NCBI RefSeq assembly: GCF_030813595.1
Contig: NZ_JAUSUH010000001.1
Location: 310,001-374,000, forward strand
Origin: Ancylobacter vacuolatus
GTDB taxonomy: Bacteria > Pseudomonadota > Alphaproteobacteria > Rhizobiales > Xanthobacteraceae
Length of the DNA: 64,000 nt
Direction of reading: 5' to 3'
Part shown: positions 19,490 to 28,606 of the stretch, in pieces
How positions within the stretch are numbered: position 1 is the first letter of the stretch
Layout: every line of letters begins with the position of its first letter
Translations under genes and position numbers: made by a program
Notes under the pieces: generated by a model
Databases searched by the model: none
What the model was told of the DNA's origin: nothing
The model's input: the letters and a program-made list of their open reading frames with translations, nothing else

Positions 19490-20457
19490 GTGCAATCCGT
19501 TCCGTGGTGCGTGGCGTCGGCTCCTACCTGCCGGCCCGCTGTCTGACCAATGCCGACCTCGCGCAGATGGTCGACACTTCCGATGAATGGATCGTCCAGC
19601 GTACCGGCATCCGCACGCGGCACATCGCGGCGGAGGGGGAGGTGACGTCCGATCTCGCCATCCACGCCGCGCGGGCCGCATTGGCGGATGCCGGGCTGGT
19701 GCCCGATGACATCGACCTGATCGTCCTCGCCACCTCGACGCCCGACAACACGTTTCCGGCGACGGCTGTGAGCGTGCAGGCCGGCCTCGGCATCACCCAT
19801 GGCGCCGCCTTCGATCTCCAGGCGGTGTGCTCGGGCTTCGTCTTCGCCCTGGCGACGGCGGACAACTTCCTCAAATCGGGCGCCTATCGCCGCTGCCTGG
19901 TGATTGGGGCGGAAACCTTCTCGCGTATTCTCGACTGGTCGGACCGCACAACCTGCGTCTTGTTCGGCGACGGCGCCGGAGCGCTGGTGCTGGAAGCGGT
20001 GCGCGACGAGGAGGAGGGGCGTGGCGTGCTGACCTCGCATCTGCGTTCCGACGGGCGGCACAAGAACAAGCTCTATGTCGATGGCGGCGTCTCCTCGACC
20101 CGCAGCGTCGGCTTTCTGCGCATGGAAGGCCGCGAGGTTTTCCGCCACGCCGTCGGCATGATCACGGATGTGATCGTCGATGCCTTCGAGGCGACGGGGG
20201 AGTCGGCCGACACGATCGACTGGTTCGTGCCGCACCAGGCCAACCGCCGCATCATTGACGCCAGTGCCGTTAAGCTCGGTATCGCGCCCGAGAAAGTGGT
20301 CATCACCGTCGACAAGCACGGCAACACCTCTGCCGCCTCGATCCCGCTCGCCCTCGCCGCCGCGCACGCCGATGGGCGCATAAAGCGCGGCGACCTAGTG
20401 CTCCTGGAGGCCATGGGTGGGGGCTTTACCTGGGCTTCGGCGCTCATACGCTGGTAA
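19486..20457 (+). CDS. fabH: 3-oxoacyl-[acyl-carrier-protein] synthase III
   Basis: Starts fatty acid synthesis by condensing acetyl-CoA with malonyl-ACP. 323 residues with the catalytic triad C115 ([10 protein letters not shown]), H250 ([12 protein letters not shown]) and N280 ([15 protein letters not shown]). The start is GTG, overlapping the plsX stop by 4 bp. It is followed 98 bp later by ihfA. Confidence 0.97.
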   Translation: MSAIRSVVRGVGSYLPARCLTNADLAQMVDTSDEWIVQRTGIRTRHIAAEGEVTSDLAIHAARAALADAGLVPDDIDLIVLATSTPDNTFPATAVSVQAGLGITHGAAFDLQAVCSGFVFALATADNFLKSGAYRRCLVIGAETFSRILDWSDRTTCVLFGDGAGALVLEAVRDEEEGRGVLTSHLRSDGRHKNKLYVDGGVSSTRSVGFLRMEGREVFRHAVGMITDVIVDAFEATGESADTIDWFVPHQANRRIIDASAVKLGIAPEKVVITVDKHGNTSAASIPLALAAAHADGRIKRGDLVLLEAMGGGFTWASALIRW

Positions 20458-20555
20458 TCCGCGCCCCGTGCGCGAAGTGCCGTTGACCGGCGACGGCCAC
20501 GGCGCCTAGTTTGGCGTTCATAAACAACGGTACCGACGGGATAGGGAACACGGCA

Positions 20556-20861
20556 ATGGCAGGTCGCACCATCACGCGCGCCGATCTGTGTGAGGCGGTT
20601 TATCAGCGGGTCGGGCTCTCACGCACGGAATCAGCGGCGCTGGTCGAGACGGTTCTCTCCGAGATCGCCGACTGCGTGGCGCGTGGAGAGACGGTGAAGC
20701 TCTCTTCCTTCGGCTCCTTCGTCGTGAGGCAGAAGGGCGAGCGCGTCGGCCGCAACCCCAAGACGGGCGAAGAGGTGCCCATCGCCCCGCGTCGGGTCAT
20801 GGTGTTCAAGCCCTCCAACATCCTCAAGCAGCAGATCAACGGGGCCTCGCCCGAGTCGTGA
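20556..20861 (+). CDS. ihfA: Integration host factor subunit alpha
   Basis: DNA-bending nucleoid protein that pairs with IhfB. 101 residues beginning [20 protein letters not shown], with the DNA-arm motif [20 protein letters not shown] containing the intercalating proline. An upstream in-frame ATG at 20511 adds 15 residues not seen in IHF. The stop overlaps the GTG start of the MerR gene by 4 bp. Confidence 0.96.
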   Translation: MAGRTITRADLCEAVYQRVGLSRTESAALVETVLSEIADCVARGETVKLSSFGSFVVRQKGERVGRNPKTGEEVPIAPRRVMVFKPSNILKQQINGASPES

Positions 20862-22015
20862 GCGCGCGACAGGAACAGCCGGGGGGAGAGAAGGGGCCTG
20901 ACGCCTTCCGCACGATCAGCGAGGTCGCCGAAGACCTCGATCTCCCCCAGCATGTCCTGCGCTTCTGGGAGACCCGATTCCCGCAGATCCGCCCGCTCAA
21001 GCGCGGCGGTGGCCGGCGCTACTATCGGCCGGACGATGTGGAACTGCTGCGGGGCATCCGCCACCTGCTCTATGGGGAAGGCTATACGATCCGCGGGGTT
21101 CAGCGCATCCTGAAGGAAGAAGGTCCGCGCTACGTGCAGGCCATCTGGCGCGATATCGAAGCGGACGAGCAGGCGATCATCGAGCTGGACCAGCGGGAAG
21201 GGCGCGGCACCTATGCGCCGGAGGCGCTGCCGCCGGTTGAAGCCGCTTCTGCGCGACCGCCCGAGGATGCGCCGCCGCGCAGCGTTTCCCCCGCCAGCGG
21301 CGCGGCTGGCGGCCCACTGGGTGGCATTCTCAACCTGCTGCCGGGTCGCCAGCGCGAGCCTGCCGAGGAGAACCCGGCCCGGCGGGCACGCCGGCGGCAA
21401 GAGAGCGAACCGGATCATCTCGACTTGCCGCTGCTCGCCGATCTTGAGCCGCCAGTGCGGCCCTCACGAACCGAGCCGCCGTCTCGCAGCGAGCCGCCGC
21501 CGCTGACGACGGGTGCGCTGCCGCGTTTCGAGCCGCTGCCGCCGGTGCAGGGGGGAGTGCCGGACCTGCGTCCTTCAACGCACCGACCGGCCATTGGCGA
21601 CGCGCTCCCCACCGATCCTCGCCGGCCGCAGGTGCACGCGCCTGAGCCACCTTCCTCCGAGTTCCAGGCGCCGGAATCGCGCCCACCCGAACCGCGCCCG
21701 CCGGAATCTCGGGCGTCGTTTCCGTTCCGCCCGGTCGGACCCGGGCCGGCTTCGCAGCTGCCTGATGATGAAGTGAGTTTCGTGCCGGAGCGGGCACGCG
21801 CGACACTGCCGTTGGAGACGCCCTACCAGCCGACGTCCGCACCAAGGCCTGTCTTGACGGCGGCAATTGCGCCGCGCGCGGGCGGGGTACAAACAAACGA
21901 GACCCCCGCCCCGACGAGACTGAGCCGCGAGGACGTGCTGCGGCTTCAGGCGGCGATCCACGAATTGCAGGATTGTCAGCGGCTTCTTGACGCCGCGCGG
22001 GACCGGGGCGCCTGA
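20858..22015 (+). CDS. MerR-family regulator with long Pro-rich C-terminal region
   Basis: 385 residues, GTG start overlapping ihfA. Residues 16-90 form a MerR winged-helix domain: [40 protein letters not shown] and [15 protein letters not shown]. From about residue 110 to 355 the protein is disordered-looking, rich in Pro, Arg, Glu and Ser, with reiterated [17 protein letters not shown] runs. The last 30 residues ([20 protein letters not shown]) look helical and resemble the conserved end of this family. The ihfA-merR pairing is conserved in alphaproteobacteria; target genes are unknown. Confidence 0.85.
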   Translation: MSARQEQPGGEKGPDAFRTISEVAEDLDLPQHVLRFWETRFPQIRPLKRGGGRRYYRPDDVELLRGIRHLLYGEGYTIRGVQRILKEEGPRYVQAIWRDIEADEQAIIELDQREGRGTYAPEALPPVEAASARPPEDAPPRSVSPASGAAGGPLGGILNLLPGRQREPAEENPARRARRRQESEPDHLDLPLLADLEPPVRPSRTEPPSRSEPPPLTTGALPRFEPLPPVQGGVPDLRPSTHRPAIGDALPTDPRRPQVHAPEPPSSEFQAPESRPPEPRPPESRASFPFRPVGPGPASQLPDDEVSFVPERARATLPLETPYQPTSAPRPVLTAAIAPRAGGVQTNETPAPTRLSREDVLRLQAAIHELQDCQRLLDAARDRGA

Positions 22016-22047
22016 ACGCACGCCCCGGTCGGCGATCGGTTGTTAGT

Positions 22048-22437
22048 TCAGTCGACGACCGCGATATCGACCTTTGCCACGCCACGCTTGCGAAAGCCGA
22101 GTTCATCGGCAACCGCTGTCGAAACGTCGATGATGCGACCCTTTACAAAGGGCCCACGGTCATTGATCCGCACCACGACAGAACGGCCATTGGCCTTGTT
22201 GGTGACGCGAACCCGGGTGTTGAAGGGCAGGCTGCGATGCGCCGCCGTCATGGCCTGCGCACTATGCCTCTCCCCATTGGCGGTACGCCCGCCATAGCCG
22301 TAGAAGGACGCCATGCCGGACGCCGCGGGCGTGTTGGTCTTCTTTGAACTTGCAAGGGCAGCATTGCCGCCGGCGATAAAGATGATCCCCGTCGCGAATG
22401 CCGCTCCGGCAACCCGTCCCATTCCCCAAGCCGTCAA
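22048..22437 (-). CDS. Septal ring lytic transglycosylase RlpA-family protein
   Basis: Exported protein with a double-psi beta-barrel. The RlpA core is SGMASFYGYGGRTANGERHS, TAAHRSLPFNTRVRVTNKAN, RSVVVRINDRGPFVKGRIID and VSTAVADELGFRKRGVAKV. A signal peptide precedes it (GAAFATGIIFIAGGNAALA). I place the start at a TTG (22437) because AAGGA lies 8 bases ahead; the ATG at 22422 has no spaced ribosome-binding site. Length is then about 129 residues, and there is no SPOR domain. RlpA proteins cleave or bind denuded peptidoglycan; catalytic activity here is not certain. It converges on the merR gene. Confidence 0.8.
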   Translation of the reverse strand: MTAWGMGRVAGAAFATGIIFIAGGNAALASSKKTNTPAASGMASFYGYGGRTANGERHSAQAMTAAHRSLPFNTRVRVTNKANGRSVVVRINDRGPFVKGRIIDVSTAVADELGFRKRGVAKVDIAVVD

Positions 22438-22814
22438 TACCTCAGTCCTTCTCCTGTTGCACGAAGCGCGATGCATGAGAAGGAAATGTGGCGGGGGCAT
22501 CACGACATTGTGGCTATACCTAGCATCACCGAAGCATGTCGTCGTTTGCATCATAATAAACATCGACAGCATAGTCACGCTCGACTTCGACTTATCCCAG
22601 ATGAAAGACACACGGCGCAGGTCGCGCGGCGAACGATAGCCTCCAATGTAACGCATTGAATTCAGGTGCCATTCCCAACTTGTGCGGCAGGCGTCGTGCT
22701 CATCTGACACCATCCATCGACAGAGCCATCAGCCAAAAGCCCCGATGGATTTGGCTGGGGTCCCGGTGCTATTGAGCGCGACGGGCTGCGGCCATTTGTC
22801 GAGGAGCATTGAGA
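22438..22814. other. 377-bp intergenic region between divergent rlpA-like and ALDH genes
   Basis: No convincing gene is present. The stretch from about 22480 to 22680 is visibly richer in A and T than its surroundings and contains several short stop-broken frames. It must carry the promoters of both flanking genes, and I cannot place a sigma-70 hexamer pair with confidence. Confidence 0.4.
22446..22455 (-). promoter_or_regulatory. Ribosome-binding site deciding a TTG start for the RlpA-like gene
   Basis: Read on the minus strand this is AGGAGAAGGA. Its AAGGA end lies 8 bases before the TTG at 22437. The in-frame ATG five codons later has GGGGA touching it, which is too close to work. Confidence 0.5.
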
Positions 22815-24356
22815 ATGGCGACGAACGAAATCCGGGTGCTCAAACCGGTCGAGGACGAGGTCCTCTCCCTCCTGCGAAGCCTCGGCGTGCCGGAATCCAG
22901 CTGGCGCAACGGCACGAGGCCCGTTCGCTCGCCGATCAGCGGCGAGGTAGTCGCGGAGCTTCCCGAGGCGGATGCATCGGATGTGTCCCGGGCGGTCGAG
23001 CGCTCGGTCGCGGCCTACGAAGCCTGGCGCGCCGTGCCTGCCCCCCGGCGCGGCGAGCTGGTACGCCTGCTAGGCGAAGAGTTGCGCGCCCACAAGGCCG
23101 AGCTCGGCCGGCTGGTGACGCTGGAAGCGGGCAAGATCGTCTCGGAGGGCCTCGGCGAGGTCCAGGAGATGATCGATATCTGCGACTTCGCTGTCGGCCT
23201 GTCGCGCCAGCTCTATGGTCTCACCATCGCCTCCGAACGCCCCGGTCATCGCATGATGGAAACGTGGCACCCGGTCGGCCCGGTCGCCATCATCACCGCC
23301 TTCAATTTTCCGGTCGCCGTGTGGTCCTGGAACGCCGCGCTGGCGCTGGTCTGCGGCAACAGCGTGCTTTGGAAGCCGTCGGAGAAGACGCCGCTGACGG
23401 CTCTGGCCGTGCAGGCCCTGTTCGAGCGTGCGGCCCACGCCTTCGGCACCGCGCCGGAAGGCCTCTCCCAATTGCTGATCGGCGGCGCCGAGGTCGGCGC
23501 CGCGCTGACCGACGACGCCCGAATTCCAGTCGTCTCGGCGACCGGGTCGACCCGCATGGGCAGGATCGTCGGCGAGCGGGTGGCGCGTCGTTTCGGACGC
23601 TCCATCCTGGAACTTGGCGGCAATAATGCCGCCATCGTCTGCCCCTCGGCCGATCTCGACCTCGCTCTGCGCGGCATCGCCTTCGCCGCCATGGGCACGG
23701 CGGGACAGCGCTGCACCTCGCTGCGCCGGCTCATCGTGCATGAAAGCGTCTATGACACGCTGGTGCCGCACCTCGCCAAGGCCTATGGCACCGTCAGTAT
23801 CGGCGACCCGCGCGAGGCCGGTACGCTGATCGGCCCGCTGATCGACAAAGCGGCCTTCGAGGCGATGCAGCACGCGCTTGATGCCGCCCGCGCGGCGGGG
23901 GGGCGCGTGCATGGCGGCGAGCGTGTCGCCGTCGGCGGGCATTCGGACGCCTATTATGTCCGCCCGGCACTGGTCGAGCTCGATGCCCAGATCGACATCG
24001 TCAAGCACGAGACCTTTGCGCCGATCCTCTATGTGCTGCGCTGCACCGGCCTGCCGGAGGCAATCAAGCTGCATAACGGCGTGCCGCAGGGCCTGTCCTC
24101 GTCGATCTTCACCAATGATCTGCGCGAGGCGGAGACCTTCTTGTCGGCGGAGGGCTCGGATTGCGGCATCGCCAACGTCAATATCGGGCCTTCGGGCGCC
24201 GAGATTGGTGGAGCGTTCGGCGGCGAGAAGGAAACCGGCGGCGGGCGCGAATCCGGATCGGATGCGTGGAAGGCCTATATGCGGCGGGCCACCAACACCA
24301 TCAACTATTCCCGGGCACTGCCGCTCGCTCAGGGCGTCTCGTTCGATATCGACTGA
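22815..24356 (+). CDS. Aldehyde dehydrogenase, ALDH7 / L-piperidine-6-carboxylate (aminoadipate semialdehyde) dehydrogenase type
   Basis: 513-residue NAD(P)-dependent aldehyde dehydrogenase. ALDH7-type signatures are WHPVGPVAIITAFNFPVAVW, ALVCGNSVLWKPSEKTPLTA, the catalytic Glu in SILELGGNNAAIV and catalytic Cys in GTAGQRCTSLRR. The family oxidises 2-aminoadipate semialdehyde in lysine catabolism; no other lysine-catabolic gene is adjacent. A TTG two codons upstream (22809) is an unlikely alternative start. The 3' end overlaps the convergent nitroreductase gene by 28 bp. Confidence 0.88.
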   Translation: MATNEIRVLKPVEDEVLSLLRSLGVPESSWRNGTRPVRSPISGEVVAELPEADASDVSRAVERSVAAYEAWRAVPAPRRGELVRLLGEELRAHKAELGRLVTLEAGKIVSEGLGEVQEMIDICDFAVGLSRQLYGLTIASERPGHRMMETWHPVGPVAIITAFNFPVAVWSWNAALALVCGNSVLWKPSEKTPLTALAVQALFERAAHAFGTAPEGLSQLLIGGAEVGAALTDDARIPVVSATGSTRMGRIVGERVARRFGRSILELGGNNAAIVCPSADLDLALRGIAFAAMGTAGQRCTSLRRLIVHESVYDTLVPHLAKAYGTVSIGDPREAGTLIGPLIDKAAFEAMQHALDAARAAGGRVHGGERVAVGGHSDAYYVRPALVELDAQIDIVKHETFAPILYVLRCTGLPEAIKLHNGVPQGLSSSIFTNDLREAETFLSAEGSDCGIANVNIGPSGAEIGGAFGGEKETGGGRESGSDAWKAYMRRATNTINYSRALPLAQGVSFDID

Positions 24357-24997
24357 TCGGGCGACCAGAAACGCACGACCTCGTCGAGGACCGGCCGCGG
24401 TCGGTCCTCGTTCACGGCCGACGGCCTCCCAATATGGATGAAGCCGGCGACCCGCTCACCCGCCGTAACGCCGAGCAGCGCGGTCGCCTCGGGATCGCGG
24501 CCCGGCCATTTCAGCAGCCATTGGGTGGCAAAGCCCATCGCCGAGGCGGCAATGGTGAGCGCCATGCCCGCCGCGCCGGCCGAGAGAACCTGGTTCCACT
24601 CCGGCACCTTCGTAGCAGGGTCGGGCCGGCTGACGAGGACGACCGTGATGGGTGCGCGTAAGAGATACAGCGTCCACATGTCGGCTTTGGCGTGCGGCAA
24701 GCCCAGGTTCTGCCGCGCATAGAGCGAATCGAGCCGCTCCCCGAGCGTCCGCCTTGCGTCACCGGCCAGCACGATGAAACGCCAGGGGCAGAGCCTTCCG
24801 TGGTCGGGCACGCGCATGGCCAGGCGAAGCATTCGCCGCAGTTCTTCCTCACTCGGACCCGGTTCCACCAGCCCGCGCAGCGGCGAGGAGCGGCGGGCCG
24901 CCAACCGCGCCAGCATTGGCGGGCTGGCGGGAAGATCGAGCGGCGCGGCGGGTTCGATAGTGGCGGGCAGGGCGTGCCCGTGCGCGGGGTGGTTCAT
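24329..24997 (-). CDS. Nitroreductase family protein (YdjA-like)
   Basis: 222-residue FMN-dependent oxidoreductase. The FMN-binding start is LARLAARRSSPLRGLVEPGP, followed by MLRLAMRVPDHGRLCPWRF, and the second half has VLSAGAAGMALTIAASAMGF and GVTAGERVAGFIHIGRP. Proteins of this group reduce nitro compounds or quinones with NAD(P)H; the true substrate is unknown. Its stop lies inside the end of the convergent ALDH gene. Confidence 0.88.
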   Translation of the reverse strand: MNHPAHGHALPATIEPAAPLDLPASPPMLARLAARRSSPLRGLVEPGPSEEELRRMLRLAMRVPDHGRLCPWRFIVLAGDARRTLGERLDSLYARQNLGLPHAKADMWTLYLLRAPITVVLVSRPDPATKVPEWNQVLSAGAAGMALTIAASAMGFATQWLLKWPGRDPEATALLGVTAGERVAGFIHIGRPSAVNEDRPRPVLDEVVRFWSPDQSISNETP

Positions 24998-25129
24998 CGG
25001 GACACATCCAGTGGGCGGGTGCTCATCATAGTCCGTTAGATGCGCGCGGACCGTATCCTTCGTCCACAGGGCACGGGCCGGCTTGCATCCGGGCCGGCAA
25101 ATGGCTAGACAGACGGCGCCTCACGGCGT

Positions 25130-25207
25130 CGGAGCGTAGCGCAGCCCGGTTAGCGCACTAGTCTGGGGGACTAGGGGTCGGAGGTTCAAATCCTCTCGCT
25201 CCGACCA
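25130..25207 (+). tRNA. tRNA-Pro (anticodon GGG)
   Basis: Complete cloverleaf with the 3' ACCA encoded. The acceptor arm CGGAGCG pairs with CGCTCCG, the anticodon stem CTAGT/ACTAG encloses loop CTGGGGG with anticodon GGG, and the T arm contains GGTTCAAATCC. Confidence 0.97.
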
Positions 25208-25301
25208 TTTTCGCCGGCCCCCCATTATGGCCGGCGGTTCTCTCCGCGAAACACCCATCTCTTTAACACGGTAGAAACCATGACGGTGCCTAATAGGCTC
25301 C

Positions 25302-26780
25302 ATGATGGACCCGTGCGAAAGTTCTGCGCAGATGGCCGCCAGCACCGCCGATCAGGCGGCGGCGCCAGGCCGGGGGAATCAGCCCGCGCGTGTGCGCTTC
25401 TTGCGCAGCATGCTCGTGCCGGCACTTGCCGGCCTCGCCATTGCGGCGGCAGCTAGCGAGATCAGCGTGCCTCGTTACGAATCGCGGGCCCGGCTGTGGA
25501 TCGATGGGCGCGATGCGGCTGCGGGGCGTGACGGCGTCAAGGTTCTCTCCTCGCGCGATTTTGCTCGCCAGGTCATCGAGGCCCGCCGATTGGGTGCCCG
25601 TCTGGCGGCGCCGGCCGGCGCGGGCGGCGGGGCGCTATCTGGCGCGGCTTTGCACCTCGCCGGATTCAGCCTGTTGCCGGCCCCGGCTCCGGTGTCGCGC
25701 GAGACGCTGGCGCTGCGCACGGTGGAGCGGGGCCTCGACGTGCAGCAAGTGGGGGGAGGTCAGGTGGTGATCGACTTTGTCTCGCCCGACCCGCGCCTCT
25801 CCGCCGATGTCGCCAACGCCTTCGCCGCGACCTATGTCGAATTGCGCCAGGCACGCGGCCCCCATGCAGCGGAAGCGGATGGCCCAACCGCCGCTCCGGC
25901 GCGAATCATCGCGACCGCCGTTCCAGCTGGCACGGCGCGGTGGCCGACGCCGCTGCTCACCAGCCTTGTCGCCGGTCTCGGCACCTTCCTGCTGGTGTTT
26001 GGGTTCCAGAGCTGGGCCCGCCGGCGACCGGGGGCCGCAGGGCATGAATTCGGAGCCGTGCCGATGCCGGAGACGACACCGCACCCGCTCCAGCATCTGC
26101 CGTGGATTGGCGCGGCGACCGGTGAACCCAAGGATGATGCCGAGATGGCGAGCTCGCTGCGCCTGCTCTCGCGCGAGCGCGAGAATGCCGATCTCTCACG
26201 GCTGATCGAACTGCGGGGTGGCGCGGCCCGCTTGGTCACCGTGACCGGCGGCCGTCCTGACGAGTCGATCGCCCGCTGCGCGCTCGCTCTCGGGCGCTCG
26301 CTGGCGGGAGCGGCCGAGCGGCGGGTCGTGGTCGTCTGCCTCGATGTTGCCTCCCCGGCGCTCGACGGGCTCACCTCGGATCCGCGCGCGCCGGGCCTGA
26401 CCGATCTTTTGACCGGCGTGTGCGGCTTCTCCGACGCCATTCATCGGGAAAGCGCCTCCCGCTGCCACGTCATTCCGCCCGGGCGCGGCGCACGCGAAGC
26501 GGACGGGCTTGTCGCCGCCGATCGATTGCCGCTGATCCTCACCGCGCTGAAACAGACTTATGATCACGTCATCGTGGCCGCGCCGCCGCTGGGGGGCATG
26601 GTCGGCGCCGAGCGCCTCGCTGGGTTGAGCCCCACAACCATCCTCGTCACCCAGCCAGGCGGGCTGGCAACCGATGCGGTTCACGCCTTCGACGCTCTTG
26701 CCTCGCTAGGCTTTGGCGAGATCGCCATGATCACCTTCACGCCGGAAACGGCGGAAAAGGCATTTTCCCGCGCTGCCTGA
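25302..26780 (+). CDS. Wzz/BY-kinase-like polysaccharide transport protein with degenerate nucleotide-binding site
   Basis: 492 residues with a tandem Wzz plus ATPase layout. Membrane segments lie at about 35-53 and 217-236 and enclose a periplasmic part with SRARLWIDGRDAA and DFVSPDPRLSADVANAFAAT. From about 280 a cytoplasmic domain aligns with bacterial tyrosine kinases and ExoP-type chain-length regulators: MASSLRLLSRERENADLSRL. The Walker A position reads TVTGGRPDESIARCALALG with no Gly-Lys-Ser/Thr, Walker A' is VVVVCLDVASPALDG, and no C-terminal Tyr cluster exists. It probably acts as a non-catalytic regulator. No polysaccharide gene is nearby. Confidence 0.7.
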   Translation: MMDPCESSAQMAASTADQAAAPGRGNQPARVRFLRSMLVPALAGLAIAAAASEISVPRYESRARLWIDGRDAAAGRDGVKVLSSRDFARQVIEARRLGARLAAPAGAGGGALSGAALHLAGFSLLPAPAPVSRETLALRTVERGLDVQQVGGGQVVIDFVSPDPRLSADVANAFAATYVELRQARGPHAAEADGPTAAPARIIATAVPAGTARWPTPLLTSLVAGLGTFLLVFGFQSWARRRPGAAGHEFGAVPMPETTPHPLQHLPWIGAATGEPKDDAEMASSLRLLSRERENADLSRLIELRGGAARLVTVTGGRPDESIARCALALGRSLAGAAERRVVVVCLDVASPALDGLTSDPRAPGLTDLLTGVCGFSDAIHRESASRCHVIPPGRGAREADGLVAADRLPLILTALKQTYDHVIVAAPPLGGMVGAERLAGLSPTTILVTQPGGLATDAVHAFDALASLGFGEIAMITFTPETAEKAFSRAA

Positions 26781-26894
26781 GCGCGCGCAGCATCCGATCC
26801 GGTGGAGTCGCAAGGGAGCGAATGGCGATGCCGCCGACGCGCGTTCAGTTCCTCAACGCATTGAGCAGGAACACTGTGCGGCGCGCAACCGGCT

Positions 26895-27137
26895 CTAGAG
26901 AGTGTCGTGCCGCCGGTCGTGCCGCAGCATCCAGCGAATGAGCACTGCCGCCGGGACTATCCAGCCCGCACCAAGGACGACATAGGCCAGGAACTGCCAG
27001 AAGGCGGGCAGGGTTGTCACCCGGCCTTGCGCCAGGGCCATCGCCGCCAACGCCCAGCAGAGCACCAGCAACACCATCAGAACCGTGCCGACGAATTTAC
27101 GCGAACGGGCGGAAAGACCTGGACGGGGGGCGGACAT
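26895..27137 (-). CDS. DUF2842 family small membrane protein
   Basis: 80 residues from [14 protein letters not shown]. Two membrane helices at about residues 14-36 and 45-66 ([39 protein letters not shown]) and a basic tail. This is the DUF2842 pattern of alphaproteobacteria; function unknown. It is divergent from the heme A synthase gene, a neighbourhood that may hint at cytochrome oxidase biogenesis (inference). Confidence 0.8.
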   Translation of the reverse strand: MSAPRPGLSARSRKFVGTVLMVLLVLCWALAAMALAQGRVTTLPAFWQFLAYVVLGAGWIVPAAVLIRWMLRHDRRHDTL

Positions 27138-27289
27138 GGGCGGCTCCGGGCTGGACGGACGGGCGCGAGACAATGAGTCTCGTTGCGTACGCGCTTCGGC
27201 CTCTATATCGCTCGCCGCGCCCGGGAGGAAGCTGTCCGGCGCAGGTGGCCGGCGGGGCAGGCGGCCGCCATGACAGGGAGCGCCCACTT

Positions 27290-28378
27290 ATGATCCAGGA
27301 TCACGTCGCCACCACCGTCCCTGCCAACAGCGATATTGCGCGCATCGGCGAGCAGCTGAAAATCGACCGGCTACGGCCTGTGCGGCTCTGGCTCTACGCC
27401 GTCGCAGCGCTCGTGGTGCTGATGGTGGTTGTCGGCGGCGCCACTCGGCTGACCGAATCCGGCCTGTCGATCACCGAATGGAAGCCGGTGACGGGCACGC
27501 TGCCGCCGCTCAGCGACGCTGCCTGGCAGGCGGAGTTCGATAAGTACCGGCAGATCCCGCAGTATCAGCAGATCAACCGGGGCATGAGCCTTGCGGAGTT
27601 CAAATACATCTTCTGGTGGGAGTGGGGCCACCGGCTGCTGGGGCGGGTGATCGGCTTCGCCTTCCTGCTGCCCTTCCTGTTCTTCCTCTGGCGAGGGCTG
27701 ATCGACCGGCCGCTTGGTTGGAAGCTCACGGGTCTTTTCGTGCTCGGCGGAGCGCAGGGCGCCGTCGGCTGGTGGATGGTCGCCTCCGGGCTGGTGCACC
27801 GCGTGGATGTCAGCCAGTACCGGCTGGCGACCCATCTCACGCTGGCCTGCGTCATCCTGGCCGCCACGGTGGCGGTGGCCGTGTCGCTGAAGCCCGCACG
27901 GGAGTTGCGGGCGTCGCCCGACTGGCTGCGTGGCTACGCGAAGATCCTGTTCGCCGCCGTGATCGTGCAGATCTTTCTCGGCGGGCTTGTCGCCGGCCTC
28001 GACGCTGGCCTGACCTACACGACCTGGCCGCTGATGGATGGCCACCTTGTGCCGCCGATGGAAAATCTCTTGGTGCAGCAACCCGTTTGGCGGAATTTTT
28101 TCGAGAATGTGCTCACCGTCCAGTTCAATCACCGCCTGTTCGCCTATGTGCTGTTCGCGCTGGCGGTGGGGCATTGGCTCAGTGCCCGGCGAGTCGGCGG
28201 CGCGGTTCGCCGGCGGGCGACGCTCATCCTTGCGCTGGTGATCGCGCAGGCGGTGCTCGGCATCCTGACGCTCATCAACCAGGTGCCAATCGACATCGCG
28301 CTGGCGCACCAGTTTGGCGCGACGATCGTGCTCATCGCGGTGACGGTCAATCTCGTAAGGCTGAAGGAAGGCGCCTGA
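27290..28378 (+). CDS. ctaA: Heme A synthase (COX15/CtaA type)
   Basis: Converts heme O to heme A for aa3-type oxidases. 362 residues with eight membrane helices. Conserved parts are [48 protein letters not shown] [33 protein letters not shown] and [13 protein letters not shown], giving the heme-ligating histidines. The ATG at 27290 is preferred; an open frame continues upstream to 27014 but lacks family similarity. Confidence 0.95.
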   Translation: MIQDHVATTVPANSDIARIGEQLKIDRLRPVRLWLYAVAALVVLMVVVGGATRLTESGLSITEWKPVTGTLPPLSDAAWQAEFDKYRQIPQYQQINRGMSLAEFKYIFWWEWGHRLLGRVIGFAFLLPFLFFLWRGLIDRPLGWKLTGLFVLGGAQGAVGWWMVASGLVHRVDVSQYRLATHLTLACVILAATVAVAVSLKPARELRASPDWLRGYAKILFAAVIVQIFLGGLVAGLDAGLTYTTWPLMDGHLVPPMENLLVQQPVWRNFFENVLTVQFNHRLFAYVLFALAVGHWLSARRVGGAVRRRATLILALVIAQAVLGILTLINQVPIDIALAHQFGATIVLIAVTVNLVRLKEGA

Positions 28379-28547
28379 CGCCTTCCGGCTGCAGTCCTGA
28401 CTGCAGAATCGGCTGCAACAGGAACTGCGTCGGCGGCTGCCATCTCAAGCTGCCGATCGGCCGTCCGCGAACTGCAGCGCCGGGCGATCACTGCAGACAC
28501 GGGCGGCACTGCCGCGTCCCTCGGCTGCGTCGGCGGCCGGCATGCGT

Positions 28548-28580
28548 GATCCCGGCCGATCCCTTCGGACCGTCCGGGAT
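28548..28580. repeat. Intergenic palindrome of the ATCCCGG/CCGGGAT family
   Basis: GATCCCGG at the left and CCGGGAT at the right form inverted arms around an imperfect core. It lies in the 228-bp gap between ctaA and uvrA, both of which end there. The rest of the gap contains several CTGCAG and GGCTGC repeats and no gene. Confidence 0.5.
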
Positions 28581-28606
28581 GAAGTGCACCTGGGGTGAGG
28601 CGCCTA

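Noticed and set aside
25121-25345. Minus-strand frame containing EREDLNLRPLVPQTS
   Set aside because: It is the antisense of tRNA-Pro, a well-known false protein seen in many databases.
28379-28600. Cys-rich peptide in one plus-strand frame after ctaA (GCSPDCRIGCNRNC)
   Set aside because: It has no start codon or ribosome-binding site and results from repeated CTGC-type sequence in the gap.
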